From contig JAAUOM010000009.1 of the NCBI GenBank assembly GCA_012034865.1, positions 1 to 64,000 on the forward strand: 64,000 bases of DNA, read 5' to 3'. Both the position numbers and the translations under genes were made by a program. Position 1 is the first letter of the stretch. Every line of letters starts with the position of its first letter. Positions 27,847-36,726 of this stretch are shown piece by piece. The notes beneath the pieces are model-generated. The model made no database searches, was not told where the DNA came from, and worked only from the letters and a program-made list of their open reading frames with translations. Source of the DNA: Acaryochloris sp. CRU_2_0. GTDB taxonomy: Bacteria; Cyanobacteriota; Cyanobacteriia; Thermosynechococcales; Thermosynechococcaceae.

Positions 27847-28128
27847 ACGCTACACCTTAAGGGATCATGGGGGGAAATGGTGTTTCGGACTTGTTCCTAA
27901 TGGCTTTTACCCCCCATCCTTAACAGGGGATCAAAGACCAACCGCAAGCTATTGTTGATCCTGATTCTAGAGAGAGTGATGAGTACAATGCAGCATCCAT
28001 GCAGCCACTCTTTAAAACTCCCAAAAAGGTTATGGTTCAAGGTTTTTGACTTTTACCTTTTGCCTTTTTACTTCCGCGTAGCGGTACTAGGCTGGTTGCC
28101 TATTATATTTGGTACTGAGAGATAAACC

Positions 28129-31100
28129 ATGCCCCAAGACAGTGAACAGGAAGTCCGGCTTCAATTTTTAGAAGAAGCCCATGAATATTTACACCAAATT
28201 GAATCTGGCTTATTAGGAATCGGAACCCGTGGGGTCGATCGCCAGCAGATAGATGGGGTTTTGCGAGCGGCTCACTCTATTAAGGGCGGCGGTGCTTTGA
28301 TGGGCTTTCATGCCCTCAGTCAATTGGCTCACCGCATGGAGGATTTTTTTAAGGTTCTTAAGATTGGCAAAGTGGCAGTGGATGCCGAGGTCGAAAGCCT
28401 ACTGCTCTTGGCGATGGACTGTATGCGCCAAGTCGCTGTCCTCAACCAGGACGGCAGCGAAGCAGATGAACAGTGGCTAGCTACCCAGGCCAACCCGGTT
28501 ATTGAGCAAATTCATGATCGGCTTGGGGATCCTCAACCTGAAGATGAGGCCTCCTTGCTGTCTGCGGATGCGGGCGAAGATATGAGTCTGATCCTCTTCG
28601 AGACAGAAGTCGAAGAGTGTTTGCAGCGTTTGGAAGCCCAGATCTCGTCTCAAACGCCTGCTGTTGTGGTTGCAGAATTTGACAGCACCCTAGAAGAACT
28701 AGGGGGTCTTGCAGAAATGCTGGATATGCCTGGTTTTCATGGGTTGTGCCAATCGACGATGCAATACCTATATGCTGCTGATTCTCCAGAACAACAGATG
28801 CAAATTGCAGCCGTGGGCTTGCAGGAGTTGCGGCGATCGCAAGCCATGGTGCTAGTGGGTCAAAAACAGGCTATCCCTGCCCTGCTAGATGTGAGCGCTC
28901 TAGGAGATATTTCGGTTCCCCTGGTTCCCGATTCCAGTGCAGACCAGATGCCTGAAACTCTAGTGACAGAGTTTGATTCCTTCGCTGATATCGATTTATC
29001 TCTAGAGCCTTTAGCGCTAGATGCTGTTGCGTTCCCAGAACTGGATCTAGACATAGTGCCTGAGCTTGATCTCGAAGCTGTCTCAACTTCAGCCTTGGAG
29101 GTAGAGTTCGCCCCGGACTTAAATCTCTTGGATACGGTGAATCTTGATGGCCTGACTGAAGAGATAGAAACCCTCGCACCGGAAGAAGCAGAAACTACTG
29201 CATCTGTCGAGGCAACCTACCCAGACATCTATGAAGCCCAACCCCTAGACGAAGCCTTAGATTGGTCAACATCTTTTGCAGCAGAAGCCGTAGATCTCAT
29301 TTCATCCCTGGAGGCAATCCCTGAGACCTCCACTCCTATCCCTGCTGAGATTCCCCAAGTTGCACCGCTTCCCCAGCGATCTCCAGCTCAACGAACCACG
29401 GTTAAGTCCGCTAGAACTACCGAAGCAACAACAGACAGTGCAGAAAGTACAATTCGGGTGCCTGTCAGTAAACTCAACCAACTCAATGAGTTATTTGGAG
29501 AGCTGATTATTGAACGGAATGGTTTACAAATACAGCTCAAGCAACTGCGAGATCTGACCGAACTGTTGCGAGATCGGGTACGAACTTTAGATAAGTCGAA
29601 TGCCCAACTGCGATCGGCCTACGATAAAATTGCGATTCAAGATGTTGCGGCTCTTCAGCCTGCCCCCTCTCTGGCCGTTGCCGTTGGGGAAACCGCCAAT
29701 GGCCAGACAACCAGCTCCAATGGTGGAGCGCCATTCTTCAATGTCACTAGTCCTCATCTTGATCACAATTTTGACTCCTTGGAAATGGATCGCTACAGCG
29801 AGATGCACTTACTCTCGCAAGAACTGATGGAAGCAGCGGTGCAAATTCAAGAGGTCACCGGGGATATCAATACCAGCTTGAATGAAGCTGAACAAACCAC
29901 ACGGGGTTTAACCCGCACTTCTAAGCTCATTCAAACCAACATGACCCAGGTGCGGATGCGTCCGGTCTCAGAACTGCTGAGCCGTTTCCCACGGGTATTG
30001 CGGGATTTGAGTTTACGATTTGGCAAACAGGTTGAACTGAAGGTAATGGGTGGTTCAACCCTGGTGGATCGATCGATCCTAGAAGCCCTGAATGATCCCT
30101 TGATTCACTTAATCCGTAATTCCTTTGATCATGGCATTGAAGATCCACAGACCCGCTTGACTGCTGGCAAGTCAGCAACGGGGCTGATTGAGATTCGGGC
30201 GGCTTACCGAGGCAACCAAACCCTAATTATCATCAAAGATGATGGAGGGGGCATTAACCTCGACAAAATCAAAGGTCGGGCGTTAGAAATGGGACTGGAT
30301 GCCGAAGATCTTCGACATGCTAGTAACAGCGACTTATTAGACTTAATTTTTGAACCTGGTTTTAGCACTGCTGAAGCGGTCACAGATTTGTCGGGTCGAG
30401 GGGTAGGGATGGACGTGGTTCGCACGAATTTGCAACAAGTGCGAGGATCTATTACCGTTGATACCGAAACTGGGGTAGGAACAACCTTCACTATTGCAGT
30501 GCCCTTTACCTTATCTGTGATTCGGGTGTTGTTGGTGGAAGTTGCAAATATGATGTTGGCCTTTCCCACGGATGTGGTGGAAGAGATGCTGTTGCTGCAA
30601 TCTGAGCAAGTTTTGGATAGCGCTGGCACTGAGGTTTTGAATTGGTACGGTGAGATGGTTCCTTTAGTACGGTTGGGGCAGTGGTTGCACTTGCCCAAGA
30701 CAGCTAAGCTGCCAGATACTGAAGAAATGCCTATTATTAATGCCTCGACGGTCTTGATGGTGGCGGATGGCAATGAATTGGTGGGGCTGCAAGTCGATCG
30801 CTACTGGGGTGAACAAGAAGTGACGATTCGGCAAACGGAAGGGAATATCGCCATGCCAGCAGGGTTTGCGGGCTGTACGATTTTGGGAAATGGTCGAGTT
30901 GTCCCCCTCATTGACGCCTTGGAACTGCTCAACTGGATGAATGACCGCAATAATGACTTTACCAGTAGCAGTTCAAGTGCTTTGTCCGGTGCTTTGTCTG
31001 GCTCACAACTTCCCACGGCTACGGGAACCTATTCCTCTCCTTTAGTGATGGTAGTGGATGATTCGGTCAATGTTCGCCGCTTTTTAGCTCTGACGCTGGA

Positions 31101-31407
31101 AAAAGCTGGATATCGAGTTGAGCAGGCCAAGGATGGCCAACAAGCTTTGGAAAAACTGGATGAAGGCTTGCCAATTCAGGCAGTGATTTGTGATATTGAA
31201 ATGCCGCGTATGGATGGCTATGGTTTCTTAGCCCATGTCAAGGCCAAACCGGAATTCAAGTCCATTCCAGTGGCGATGTTGACGTCTCGCAGTGGAGAGA
31301 AACATCGCAAATTAGCAATGACCTTAGGTGCTTCTGCCTATTTCTCTAAACCCTTTAGGGAAAACGAACTCTTGCAAACCCTAGAGCAGTTTACCCAAGC
31401 CCAGTGA
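28129..31407 (+). CDS. hybrid CheA histidine kinase with C-terminal receiver (PixL/PilL-like)
   Basis: A 1092-residue kinase. An Hpt domain at residues 1-110 carries the phosphorylatable His in AAHSIKGGGALMGF near 49, and a second Hpt-like helical bundle without the histidine follows (about 150-250). A long acidic linker (about 280-430) precedes a dimerisation helix region, the GHKL ATPase (LIRNSFDHGIED near 661-672, SGRGVGMDVV near 750) and a CheW-like domain. A C-terminal receiver starts at about 970 (VMVVDDSVNVRRF, phospho-Asp in CDIEMPRMDG near 1022). This layout is typical of cyanobacterial CheA-CheY hybrids in phototaxis and pilus control. Confidence 0.93.
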   Translation: MPQDSEQEVRLQFLEEAHEYLHQIESGLLGIGTRGVDRQQIDGVLRAAHSIKGGGALMGFHALSQLAHRMEDFFKVLKIGKVAVDAEVESLLLLAMDCMRQVAVLNQDGSEADEQWLATQANPVIEQIHDRLGDPQPEDEASLLSADAGEDMSLILFETEVEECLQRLEAQISSQTPAVVVAEFDSTLEELGGLAEMLDMPGFHGLCQSTMQYLYAADSPEQQMQIAAVGLQELRRSQAMVLVGQKQAIPALLDVSALGDISVPLVPDSSADQMPETLVTEFDSFADIDLSLEPLALDAVAFPELDLDIVPELDLEAVSTSALEVEFAPDLNLLDTVNLDGLTEEIETLAPEEAETTASVEATYPDIYEAQPLDEALDWSTSFAAEAVDLISSLEAIPETSTPIPAEIPQVAPLPQRSPAQRTTVKSARTTEATTDSAESTIRVPVSKLNQLNELFGELIIERNGLQIQLKQLRDLTELLRDRVRTLDKSNAQLRSAYDKIAIQDVAALQPAPSLAVAVGETANGQTTSSNGGAPFFNVTSPHLDHNFDSLEMDRYSEMHLLSQELMEAAVQIQEVTGDINTSLNEAEQTTRGLTRTSKLIQTNMTQVRMRPVSELLSRFPRVLRDLSLRFGKQVELKVMGGSTLVDRSILEALNDPLIHLIRNSFDHGIEDPQTRLTAGKSATGLIEIRAAYRGNQTLIIIKDDGGGINLDKIKGRALEMGLDAEDLRHASNSDLLDLIFEPGFSTAEAVTDLSGRGVGMDVVRTNLQQVRGSITVDTETGVGTTFTIAVPFTLSVIRVLLVEVANMMLAFPTDVVEEMLLLQSEQVLDSAGTEVLNWYGEMVPLVRLGQWLHLPKTAKLPDTEEMPIINASTVLMVADGNELVGLQVDRYWGEQEVTIRQTEGNIAMPAGFAGCTILGNGRVVPLIDALELLNWMNDRNNDFTSSSSSALSGALSGSQLPTATGTYSSPLVMVVDDSVNVRRFLALTLEKAGYRVEQAKDGQQALEKLDEGLPIQAVICDIEMPRMDGYGFLAHVKAKPEFKSIPVAMLTSRSGEKHRKLAMTLGASAYFSKPFRENELLQTLEQFTQAQ

Positions 31408-31427
31408 TATTGAGTGATTAAACAGCC

Positions 31428-32009
31428 ATGGCTATTATTTCATCGGTGCGATCGCGACGGGGTATTAACCGTCCAGTGGAAGCAACAGAACAGCTCATTG
31501 CCTTTAAGTTACGGGGAGAATGGTTTGCCTTATCCCTTGCCGCTGTGCAAAAAGTCATTCCCTTGGGAACAGTGCATGGTGATCCTAACAACACAGGTAT
31601 AAGCCTTACCCTGTATCAGGGTCAAGAAATTGTGGTTGTGGATGTGGGGCATCGAATTTTTAAGGAGACTGCCCAAGCTGTGGTGTCTAGACCAGGCAAG
31701 ACCGCTAGTCCTAATGCCCAAGAGAGTCCGTCCGCTTCCCAACAACAACGATGCTTAGTGCTAATCCAAAATACAGCGGGTGAGGTTGTCGGCGTGCCCA
31801 TTGATTCTCAACCTTTGATTCGACAAGTTCCTCAGTCTAGCTTTTCCCCCTTACCCAGTGCGTATCTGAACCGGGGGAACATTCATTGTGTTAGTTCCAT
31901 GATTGCGGATGATGGTGGCAGACAACCCCTATTTCTGCTAGATCCTGAGCGACTGAGTACCATTAAAGAGGAGAGGGTTTGCCAGAAATCAAACCAGCGT
32001 CAGTCGTGA
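31428..32009 (+). CDS. second CheW-like protein
   Basis: A 193-residue protein with a CheW-type fold: AFKLRGEWFALSLAAVQKVIPLG (in part) at about 25-47 and a FLLDPERL ending, interrupted by a Ser/Pro/Gln-rich insert near 95-115. It lies 20 bases after the hybrid CheA and probably helps couple receptors to it, or competes with the first CheW. Sequence divergence from the first CheW is large. Confidence 0.78.
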   Translation: MAIISSVRSRRGINRPVEATEQLIAFKLRGEWFALSLAAVQKVIPLGTVHGDPNNTGISLTLYQGQEIVVVDVGHRIFKETAQAVVSRPGKTASPNAQESPSASQQQRCLVLIQNTAGEVVGVPIDSQPLIRQVPQSSFSPLPSAYLNRGNIHCVSSMIADDGGRQPLFLLDPERLSTIKEERVCQKSNQRQS

Positions 32010-32025
32010 TCAGAATGATGTCCTC

Positions 32026-32250
32026 ATGAAAGTGCGTAGCTCTATTCACGGTGATTTCTTGATTCTGACTGAATTGCAATTGCGCTATACCGACAAAATG
32101 CCCCTGAGAATCAGAACTTATGCTGCTCTAGTCGAGGAAACTTACGGCTTGCCCGTCTATCCCGTCTTGGTCAATATTTTGTCCCCTTCTGCTAAGACAG
32201 TTGTGAGCAACTGCTTCGAGTCTGATTTTCTGGGTCTTCAGGCTTGCTGA
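32026..32250 (+). pseudogene. Rpn-family nuclease fragment
   Basis: A 74-codon frame with a plausible core (ILTELQLRYTDKMPLRIRTY, then YGLPVYPVLVNIL) that matches the PD-(D/E)XK region of Rpn/DUF4351 recombination-promoting nucleases, including an E-x-Q pair. The N-terminal part of the domain and everything after FLGLQA are missing. It stops 12 bases before the intact Rpn gene, which is only distantly similar to it, so this looks like a decayed neighbour rather than a duplication scar. Confidence 0.55.
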
Positions 32251-32256
32251 TATAAT
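32248..32256 (+). promoter_or_regulatory. extended -10 promoter element of the Rpn gene
   Basis: TGATATAAT is a perfect TG-N-TATAAT extended -10 box. It ends seven bases before the ATG at 32263, so transcription would begin at or next to the start codon and the mRNA would be leaderless. No good -35 is visible, which is common with extended -10 promoters. Confidence 0.5.
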
Positions 32257-32262
32257 CCTTGC

Positions 32263-33105
32263 ATGTTTGACTCTACCTGTAAGTTTCTTGCAGAAAGCTT
32301 TTCCAGCGATTTTGCCTCCTGGTTACTGGGTGAACCCATCTCCCTCACCCAACTGAGTCCTTCAGAACTTTCATTAGAACCGATCCGGGCTGATGCACTG
32401 ATCCTTCTAGCTTCTGAAGAATATATTGTTCATTTAGAGTTCCAGACTGAACCCGATCCCAATATGCCCTTCAGGATGGCAGATTATCGTCTCCGGGTCT
32501 ACCGCCGCTTTCCCCACAAGCAAATGAAACAGGTGGTAATATATTTGACCCCATCAACCTCTGAACTTGTTTGCCAGACTACCTTTGAGATTCCTGGAAT
32601 GCGCCATGAGTTTGAGGTTATACGCTTGTGGGAGCAGCCAACGCAACCTTTTCTGGAATCAACGGGGTTACTCCCTTTGGCTGTGTTGACCAATACCCCA
32701 GATCAGGCGCAAACATTGCGACAGGTGGCTGAGCGTATCAATTTTGTTCCAGAAATGAGAGTTCAGAGCAATGTGGCAGCCTCTGCGGGGATTCTGGCTG
32801 GGTTAACATTGAAGAGGGACTTTATCAATCAGGTTTTGCGGAAGGAAATCATGCAACAGTCAGTGATTTATCAGGAATGGCGAGAAGAATTTCTTCAAGA
32901 AGGTCGTGAAGAAGGTCGCCAGGAAGGTGAACAATCCCTCATCCTCCGACAGCTCACCCGCCGTATCGGTGACATTTCCCCAGAGCTACAATCCCAGGTC
33001 CAAGCTTTGTCTCTGGATCAACTTGAAGCCCTTGGTGAGGCATTGCTGGATTTTTTGGAACCCAGAGATCTAGTGGATTGGTTACAGAGGAATCGATTGG
33101 AGTAA
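32263..33105 (+). CDS. Rpn family recombination-promoting nuclease / putative transposase (DUF4351)
   Basis: A 280-residue protein with an N-terminal PD-(D/E)XK nuclease-like fold: IRADALILLASEEYIVHLEFQTEPD carries the acidic residue and the E-x-Q catalytic pair near residues 42-60 (part shown). PFRMADYRLRVYRR follows. The C-terminal third has the helical linker EGREEGRQEGEQSLILRQL typical of the family and a DUF4351-like end. Rpn proteins (E. coli RpnA and relatives) are DNases found in many copies in cyanobacteria; some act in phage defence. There are no terminal repeats, so a transposase role is unlikely. Confidence 0.85.
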   Translation: MFDSTCKFLAESFSSDFASWLLGEPISLTQLSPSELSLEPIRADALILLASEEYIVHLEFQTEPDPNMPFRMADYRLRVYRRFPHKQMKQVVIYLTPSTSELVCQTTFEIPGMRHEFEVIRLWEQPTQPFLESTGLLPLAVLTNTPDQAQTLRQVAERINFVPEMRVQSNVAASAGILAGLTLKRDFINQVLRKEIMQQSVIYQEWREEFLQEGREEGRQEGEQSLILRQLTRRIGDISPELQSQVQALSLDQLEALGEALLDFLEPRDLVDWLQRNRLE

Positions 33106-33158
33106 CATCAGAGAGACCGTTAGACTGTATAAGAAAAGCAATTCCACCCTATGGGTTA

Positions 33159-33983
33159 ATGACAACGCCAGAAAAACTTCAGCAACTGCAAACTCTCTTT
33201 ATCCAGATGGAACAGGCTCTAATTGCTTATTCTGGGGGTGTCGATAGCACCTTGGTAGCTAAGGTTGCCTTTGATGTCTTGGGGGATCAAGCCTTAGCGG
33301 TCACTGCCCATTCTCCTTCGCTGTTACCTGAAGATTTGCAAGAGGCTCAGGTGCAAGCCGCCGCCATCGGTATTGCCCACCGGATCGTGGCGACCCATGA
33401 ACTGGACAATCCCAACTACACCGCTAATCCCACCAACCGATGCTATTTCTGCAAAAGTGAGCTTTACGATACCTTGAAACCCCTAGCCAGCGAGTGGGGC
33501 TATGCCTACATTGTGGATGGGGTGAATGCAGATGATTTGCAGGATTATCGTCCCGGCATTCAGGCTACCAAGGAACGAGGGACGCGATCGCCCCTCGCAG
33601 AACTCGGCATTTCCAAATTAGAAGTACGAGAAATTTCCAGGGTCTTGGGTTTACCTTGGTGGAATAAACCCGCCCAACCCTGTTTAAGTTCACGGTTTCC
33701 CTACGGTGAAACAATTACGGCAGAAAAACTCCAACGGGTGGGACAAGCTGAACAATATCTGCGCCAATTGGGATGGTCAACCCTCAGAGTCCGCTCTCAA
33801 GCCGACACTGCCCGTATCGAACTCCCTGCAGACGAGATTCAATCGTTTGTTGGCAAGACTAATCTGCCCCAACTCGTTGCCGCCTTCAAGACCTATGGCT
33901 TTACCTATGTCAGCCTCGATTTAGAAGGGTTTGTCAGCGGCAAGCTCAATCAAGGATTGCCAGAAAAATTTACGCTAGGCTAG
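33159..33983 (+). CDS. larE: ATP-dependent sacrificial sulfur transferase LarE
   Basis: A 274-residue PP-loop enzyme. The pyrophosphatase loop SGGVDS is at residues 25-30 and CYFCKSELY near 95-103. Cys175 in QPCLSSR matches the sacrificial cysteine (Cys176) of Lactobacillus plantarum LarE, which donates its sulfur to the pincer-nickel cofactor of lactate racemase. The partner genes larB and larC are not in the window, so the cofactor path may be completed elsewhere. ATG 33159 is used because an upstream ATG at 33151 is immediately followed by a stop. The gene's end overlaps the carbonic anhydrase by 14 bases. Confidence 0.85.
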   Translation: MTTPEKLQQLQTLFIQMEQALIAYSGGVDSTLVAKVAFDVLGDQALAVTAHSPSLLPEDLQEAQVQAAAIGIAHRIVATHELDNPNYTANPTNRCYFCKSELYDTLKPLASEWGYAYIVDGVNADDLQDYRPGIQATKERGTRSPLAELGISKLEVREISRVLGLPWWNKPAQPCLSSRFPYGETITAEKLQRVGQAEQYLRQLGWSTLRVRSQADTARIELPADEIQSFVGKTNLPQLVAAFKTYGFTYVSLDLEGFVSGKLNQGLPEKFTLG

Positions 33984-34731
33984 GATCGCTGGGCAGTAGT
34001 ATCACTGCACCTGTATCTAAATCGTAGTAGCCGCCCACAACCTTGAGCTTGCCCTGTTGGACGAGCGTGGCGATTACTGGAGAGGTTTGTAACCGCTTCA
34101 TCTGCAATAGCACATTGGCTTTAATTGCATTTTCCAGGGGATCACCCGGTTTCCCTACAGAAGCATCAACGGCTGGTTTAATTGCATAAACTAAACTGCC
34201 AATCAATCCTGGAAATTCTCCTCCTTTAAGGGCTGCTTGGACTGCGCCACAACGCTCATGACCCATTACGAGTAATACTTTTGCCCCCAGAACAAGTGTC
34301 CCAAACTCTTCACTAGCAATATCTTCTGTTGAGGAGATATTGCCAGCCACACGAACCACGAAAAGATCACCGATTCCTTGATCAAAGAGAATCTCTAGAG
34401 GAACTCGTGAATCTGCACAACTGAGAACAGCAGCAAAGGGCTTTTGCTCTTTAGCGACCTCAGTCACACGAGCCAAGTCTTGATTGGGGTTCTGGCGTTT
34501 GCGCGCCATAAACCGCTTGTTCCCGTCTAACAGTTTCTTCAGGGCTTGATCAGGGGTTAGCTCGCCTGAATTGACAACAGGTTCAGCCGCCATAGCTGAG
34601 TTGCTTGATGGGTTTGGACTTAATGTGTGAGAGCCTAACCAACCCGTCAACGTTCCTGTGCCAACCACACCCGCACCCACTTTTAAGAGCGATCTCCGAG
34701 AAACAGCAATTGATTCAGTGATTTTTGGCAT
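33970..34731 (-). CDS. beta carbonic anhydrase with Tat signal peptide
   Basis: A 253-residue enzyme hydrating CO2 to bicarbonate. The zinc ligands and the Asp-Arg dyad are present: Cys105, Asp107 and Arg109 in SCADSRVP, and His158 and Cys161 in GHERCGAV. The N-terminus has a twin-arginine motif (SRRSLLK, residues 11-17) and a hydrophobic stretch, so the protein is expected to be folded in the cytosol and exported to the periplasm or lumen. It thereby differs from carboxysomal beta enzymes such as CcaA. It could supply the exterior side of the CO2-concentrating system. Its stop overlaps larE. Confidence 0.9.
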   Translation of the reverse strand: MPKITESIAVSRRSLLKVGAGVVGTGTLTGWLGSHTLSPNPSSNSAMAAEPVVNSGELTPDQALKKLLDGNKRFMARKRQNPNQDLARVTEVAKEQKPFAAVLSCADSRVPLEILFDQGIGDLFVVRVAGNISSTEDIASEEFGTLVLGAKVLLVMGHERCGAVQAALKGGEFPGLIGSLVYAIKPAVDASVGKPGDPLENAIKANVLLQMKRLQTSPVIATLVQQGKLKVVGGYYDLDTGAVILLPSDPSLA

Positions 34732-35040
34732 AAATTTTCAGATGCCTCCAAAACTTGCCTTTATAGCAAATCATTAAACCTATGCAGATCATTCACTGAT
34801 TTACAGAATGTAACGGCCTGCCCCTGTTCCGCTTTTTCTTGATTACAAAGCACCTGAAGCCAGCCCCTTCTGTAACGATTGTGATCCAACTCAACCCCAA
34901 GAAAAGTAAGTTTCCTCTTTTACCTTTTGCCTTGCTTGAAGCTGTATGATTTTCATGCTTAACGAGAACGAAGGAAGTGGTGTGCTAGCGCGCAGCTTCA
35001 GAATTCCGGTGAGCATTGACCCTGTATAAGGACAAGCAGA
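34732..35040. other. divergent promoter region between carbonic anhydrase and natD
   Basis: A 309-base gap with no supported gene. A stretch TTTTACCTTTTGCCTTGC near 34918 resembles the pyrimidine-rich motif TTTTACCTTTTGCC also found at about 28050. A TATGAT near 34946 could be a -10 box for the plus-strand permease. TATAAG lies at about 35025. Confidence 0.4.
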
Positions 35041-35967
35041 ATGCAGCTAGGACTCGATCTAGCACAGTTATTGATCAACGGGATTGCCGTTGGCAGCATC
35101 ATTGCCTTAGCCGCAGTGGGTCTGACTTTAACCTATGGAATTCTCCGCCTACCCAACTTTGCCCACGGGGATTTTATGACCCTGGGGGCATTTCTAACGT
35201 TTTTATTAAACACCCAAATCCTCAATCGCATCGTGTTTCACATTGACTGGTTAGATCGTTGGCTTGCCCAAGCCAATATTTGGATCTCTATTGTGCTGGC
35301 CACCATCGTCAGTATTGGTGGATTCTTGAGCTGTGAGTTTTTAATTTGGTCTAAGATGCGCGATCGCAGAGCCACCTCCACCACCTTAATCATCATCTCC
35401 ATTGGTCTAGCCCTGTTTATCCGCAACGGTATTATTTTTATTTGGGGCGGTGGGAACCAGAGTTATGATCTCCCCGTTGCCAAAGCCACCGAAATTCTAG
35501 GGATATTTAAAATTCCCTACTATCGCTTGATCGTCATTGGCCTTGCCATTCTGGCCGTGGTTGGTCTGCACTGCTTGTTGCAGTACACCAAAATGGGTAA
35601 AGCCATGCGGGCTGTAGCCGATGATATTGATTTAGCCAGTGTCTCTGGAATTGATGTAGAGCGAGTCGTACTCTGGACTTGGGTTCTAGCTGGCGGTTTA
35701 ACAGCCCTCAGTGGCAGCATGTATGGGTTAATTACGGCGGTGCGCCCCAATATGGGTTGGTTTCTGATTTTGCCGATGTTTGCCGCTGTGGTGTTAGGGG
35801 GAATTGGTAATCCCTACGGCGCGATCGCAGGCGCAATGGTCATTGGCATTGCCCAAGAAGTCAGTACCTACTGGTTGCCCACAGAATATAAACTTGCGAT
35901 CGCCCTACTGGCAATGGTTCTGGTTCTACTAATTCGCCCTCAAGGCTTATTTCGCGGCACCATTTAA
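35041..35967 (+). CDS. natD: branched-chain/neutral amino acid ABC transporter permease (NatD/LivH-like)
   Basis: A 308-residue inner-membrane permease with about eight hydrophobic helices. It matches LivH-type proteins: GLTLTYGILRLPNFAHGDFM at residues 27-46, the EAA-like cytosolic loop TKMGKAMRAVADDIDLASVSGID and GGIGNPYGAIAGA near the end. In cyanobacteria NatD is a permease of the N-I neutral amino acid system. The partner permease, ATPases and binding protein are not in this window, so it is an isolated piece, as is common for nat genes in cyanobacteria. A UrtB-like urea permease is less likely but cannot be excluded. Confidence 0.8.
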   Translation: MQLGLDLAQLLINGIAVGSIIALAAVGLTLTYGILRLPNFAHGDFMTLGAFLTFLLNTQILNRIVFHIDWLDRWLAQANIWISIVLATIVSIGGFLSCEFLIWSKMRDRRATSTTLIIISIGLALFIRNGIIFIWGGGNQSYDLPVAKATEILGIFKIPYYRLIVIGLAILAVVGLHCLLQYTKMGKAMRAVADDIDLASVSGIDVERVVLWTWVLAGGLTALSGSMYGLITAVRPNMGWFLILPMFAAVVLGGIGNPYGAIAGAMVIGIAQEVSTYWLPTEYKLAIALLAMVLVLLIRPQGLFRGTI

Positions 35968-36050
35968 ACCTTTATCGCCACTGGAGTCTAGTTTTAGGCT
36001 TGGACGATCTACTCAATAAGGTCAATAAATGCTGAAGCTGAAACAGAAAA

Positions 36051-36079
36051 TTGCAGTAACCAGAAGCTGGCAACTGCAA
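36051..36079 (+). terminator. hairpin after natD
   Basis: TTGCAGT...ACTGCAA (seven pairs) encloses a second CCAG...CTGG stem (four pairs) around an AAG loop, with a two-base mismatch between. It lies about 85 bases after the natD stop. There is no T-run, so terminator function is tentative. Confidence 0.45.
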
Positions 36080-36173
36080 TCTATAAATATTCACACAAAA
36101 CCAGGAGTACCTTGTTGTTAATCATGCAGATACCCAGACTGGCTTCTACGATTTCCTTCCTTAGCGCTTGACC

Positions 36174-36278
36174 TTAGCCTTGCCGACTAGCGGTTTGAGC
36201 ATAGAGCAGGATCAGAAAAACACAAGGAACCAATACAAATAAAGCAACGCTAATCGCACCTAAATCACTAACTGGCAT
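36174..36278 (-). CDS. psbM: photosystem II protein PsbM
   Basis: A 34-residue single-helix protein starting at ATG 36278. The order of residues agrees with Psb[15 protein letters not shown] leads into the hydrophobic helix and the end is [10 protein letters not shown] (canonical ending is close to LYIQTASREG). PsbM lies at the dimer interface of the PSII core in the thylakoid membrane. A cysteine (residue 19) in the helix is unusual. It follows a ferredoxin gene on the same strand, 151 bases downstream. Confidence 0.92.
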   Translation of the reverse strand: MPVSDLGAISVALFVLVPCVFLILLYAQTASRQG

Positions 36279-36429
36279 AACAACTTACTCTATCTCAACT
36301 GGGTATTTATAAAGTTTACAATACCATTTTTACCCAACCTCTTCGGAAATTTCTGTTTTATTAAGCTCATCCACAGAAGGAGAGCTGTTTCAAGACTGAA
36401 CTAGAGGCATAAAGAACCCTGATAGCCGC

Positions 36430-36726
36430 CTAAGGCTTAGTTTTGATGGTAGCGTTACCCAGAATTACGGTTTGGCAGGCAAGACGATAGCTCTCCGGCT
36501 TCTTGTTGAGCTTGTCATCTTCTGCTGCTGTCCGGGGTGACAGATTATCCATCCCCTCAACCACTTCAACAATGCAAGTACCGCATTGGCCATATCCATT
36601 GCAGTTCATCAACTTGCCCTTGAGTTTGTAGATATCAATTTTGTTGTCTAAAGCGATCCCTCGCAGGTTATCTCCCTCATTGACATTAATTTCTTGTTCT
36701 TCCTTGACAAATAAGATGCTACACAT
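36430..36726 (-). CDS. [2Fe-2S] ferredoxin
   Basis: A 98-residue ferredoxin. The cluster ligands are Cys42, Cys48, Cys51 and Cys84, spaced C-x5-C-x2-C-x32-C ([11 protein letters not shown] and ACQ). C-x5-C is longer than the C-x4-C of photosynthetic PetF; this suggests a divergent soluble electron carrier rather than the main one. It starts at ATG 36726 and is divergent from psbB, with psbM after it. It could serve PSII assembly or another redox task, but that is inference. Confidence 0.85.
   Translation of the reverse strand: MCSILFVKEEQEINVNEGDNLRGIALDNKIDIYKLKGKLMNCNGYGQCGTCIVEVVEGMDNLSPRTAAEDDKLNKKPESYRLACQTVILGNATIKTKP

Noticed and set aside
30204-30773. 189-residue minus-strand frame opposite the CheA gene
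   Set aside because: It is serine/threonine-rich antisense text of a conserved kinase and has no features of its own.
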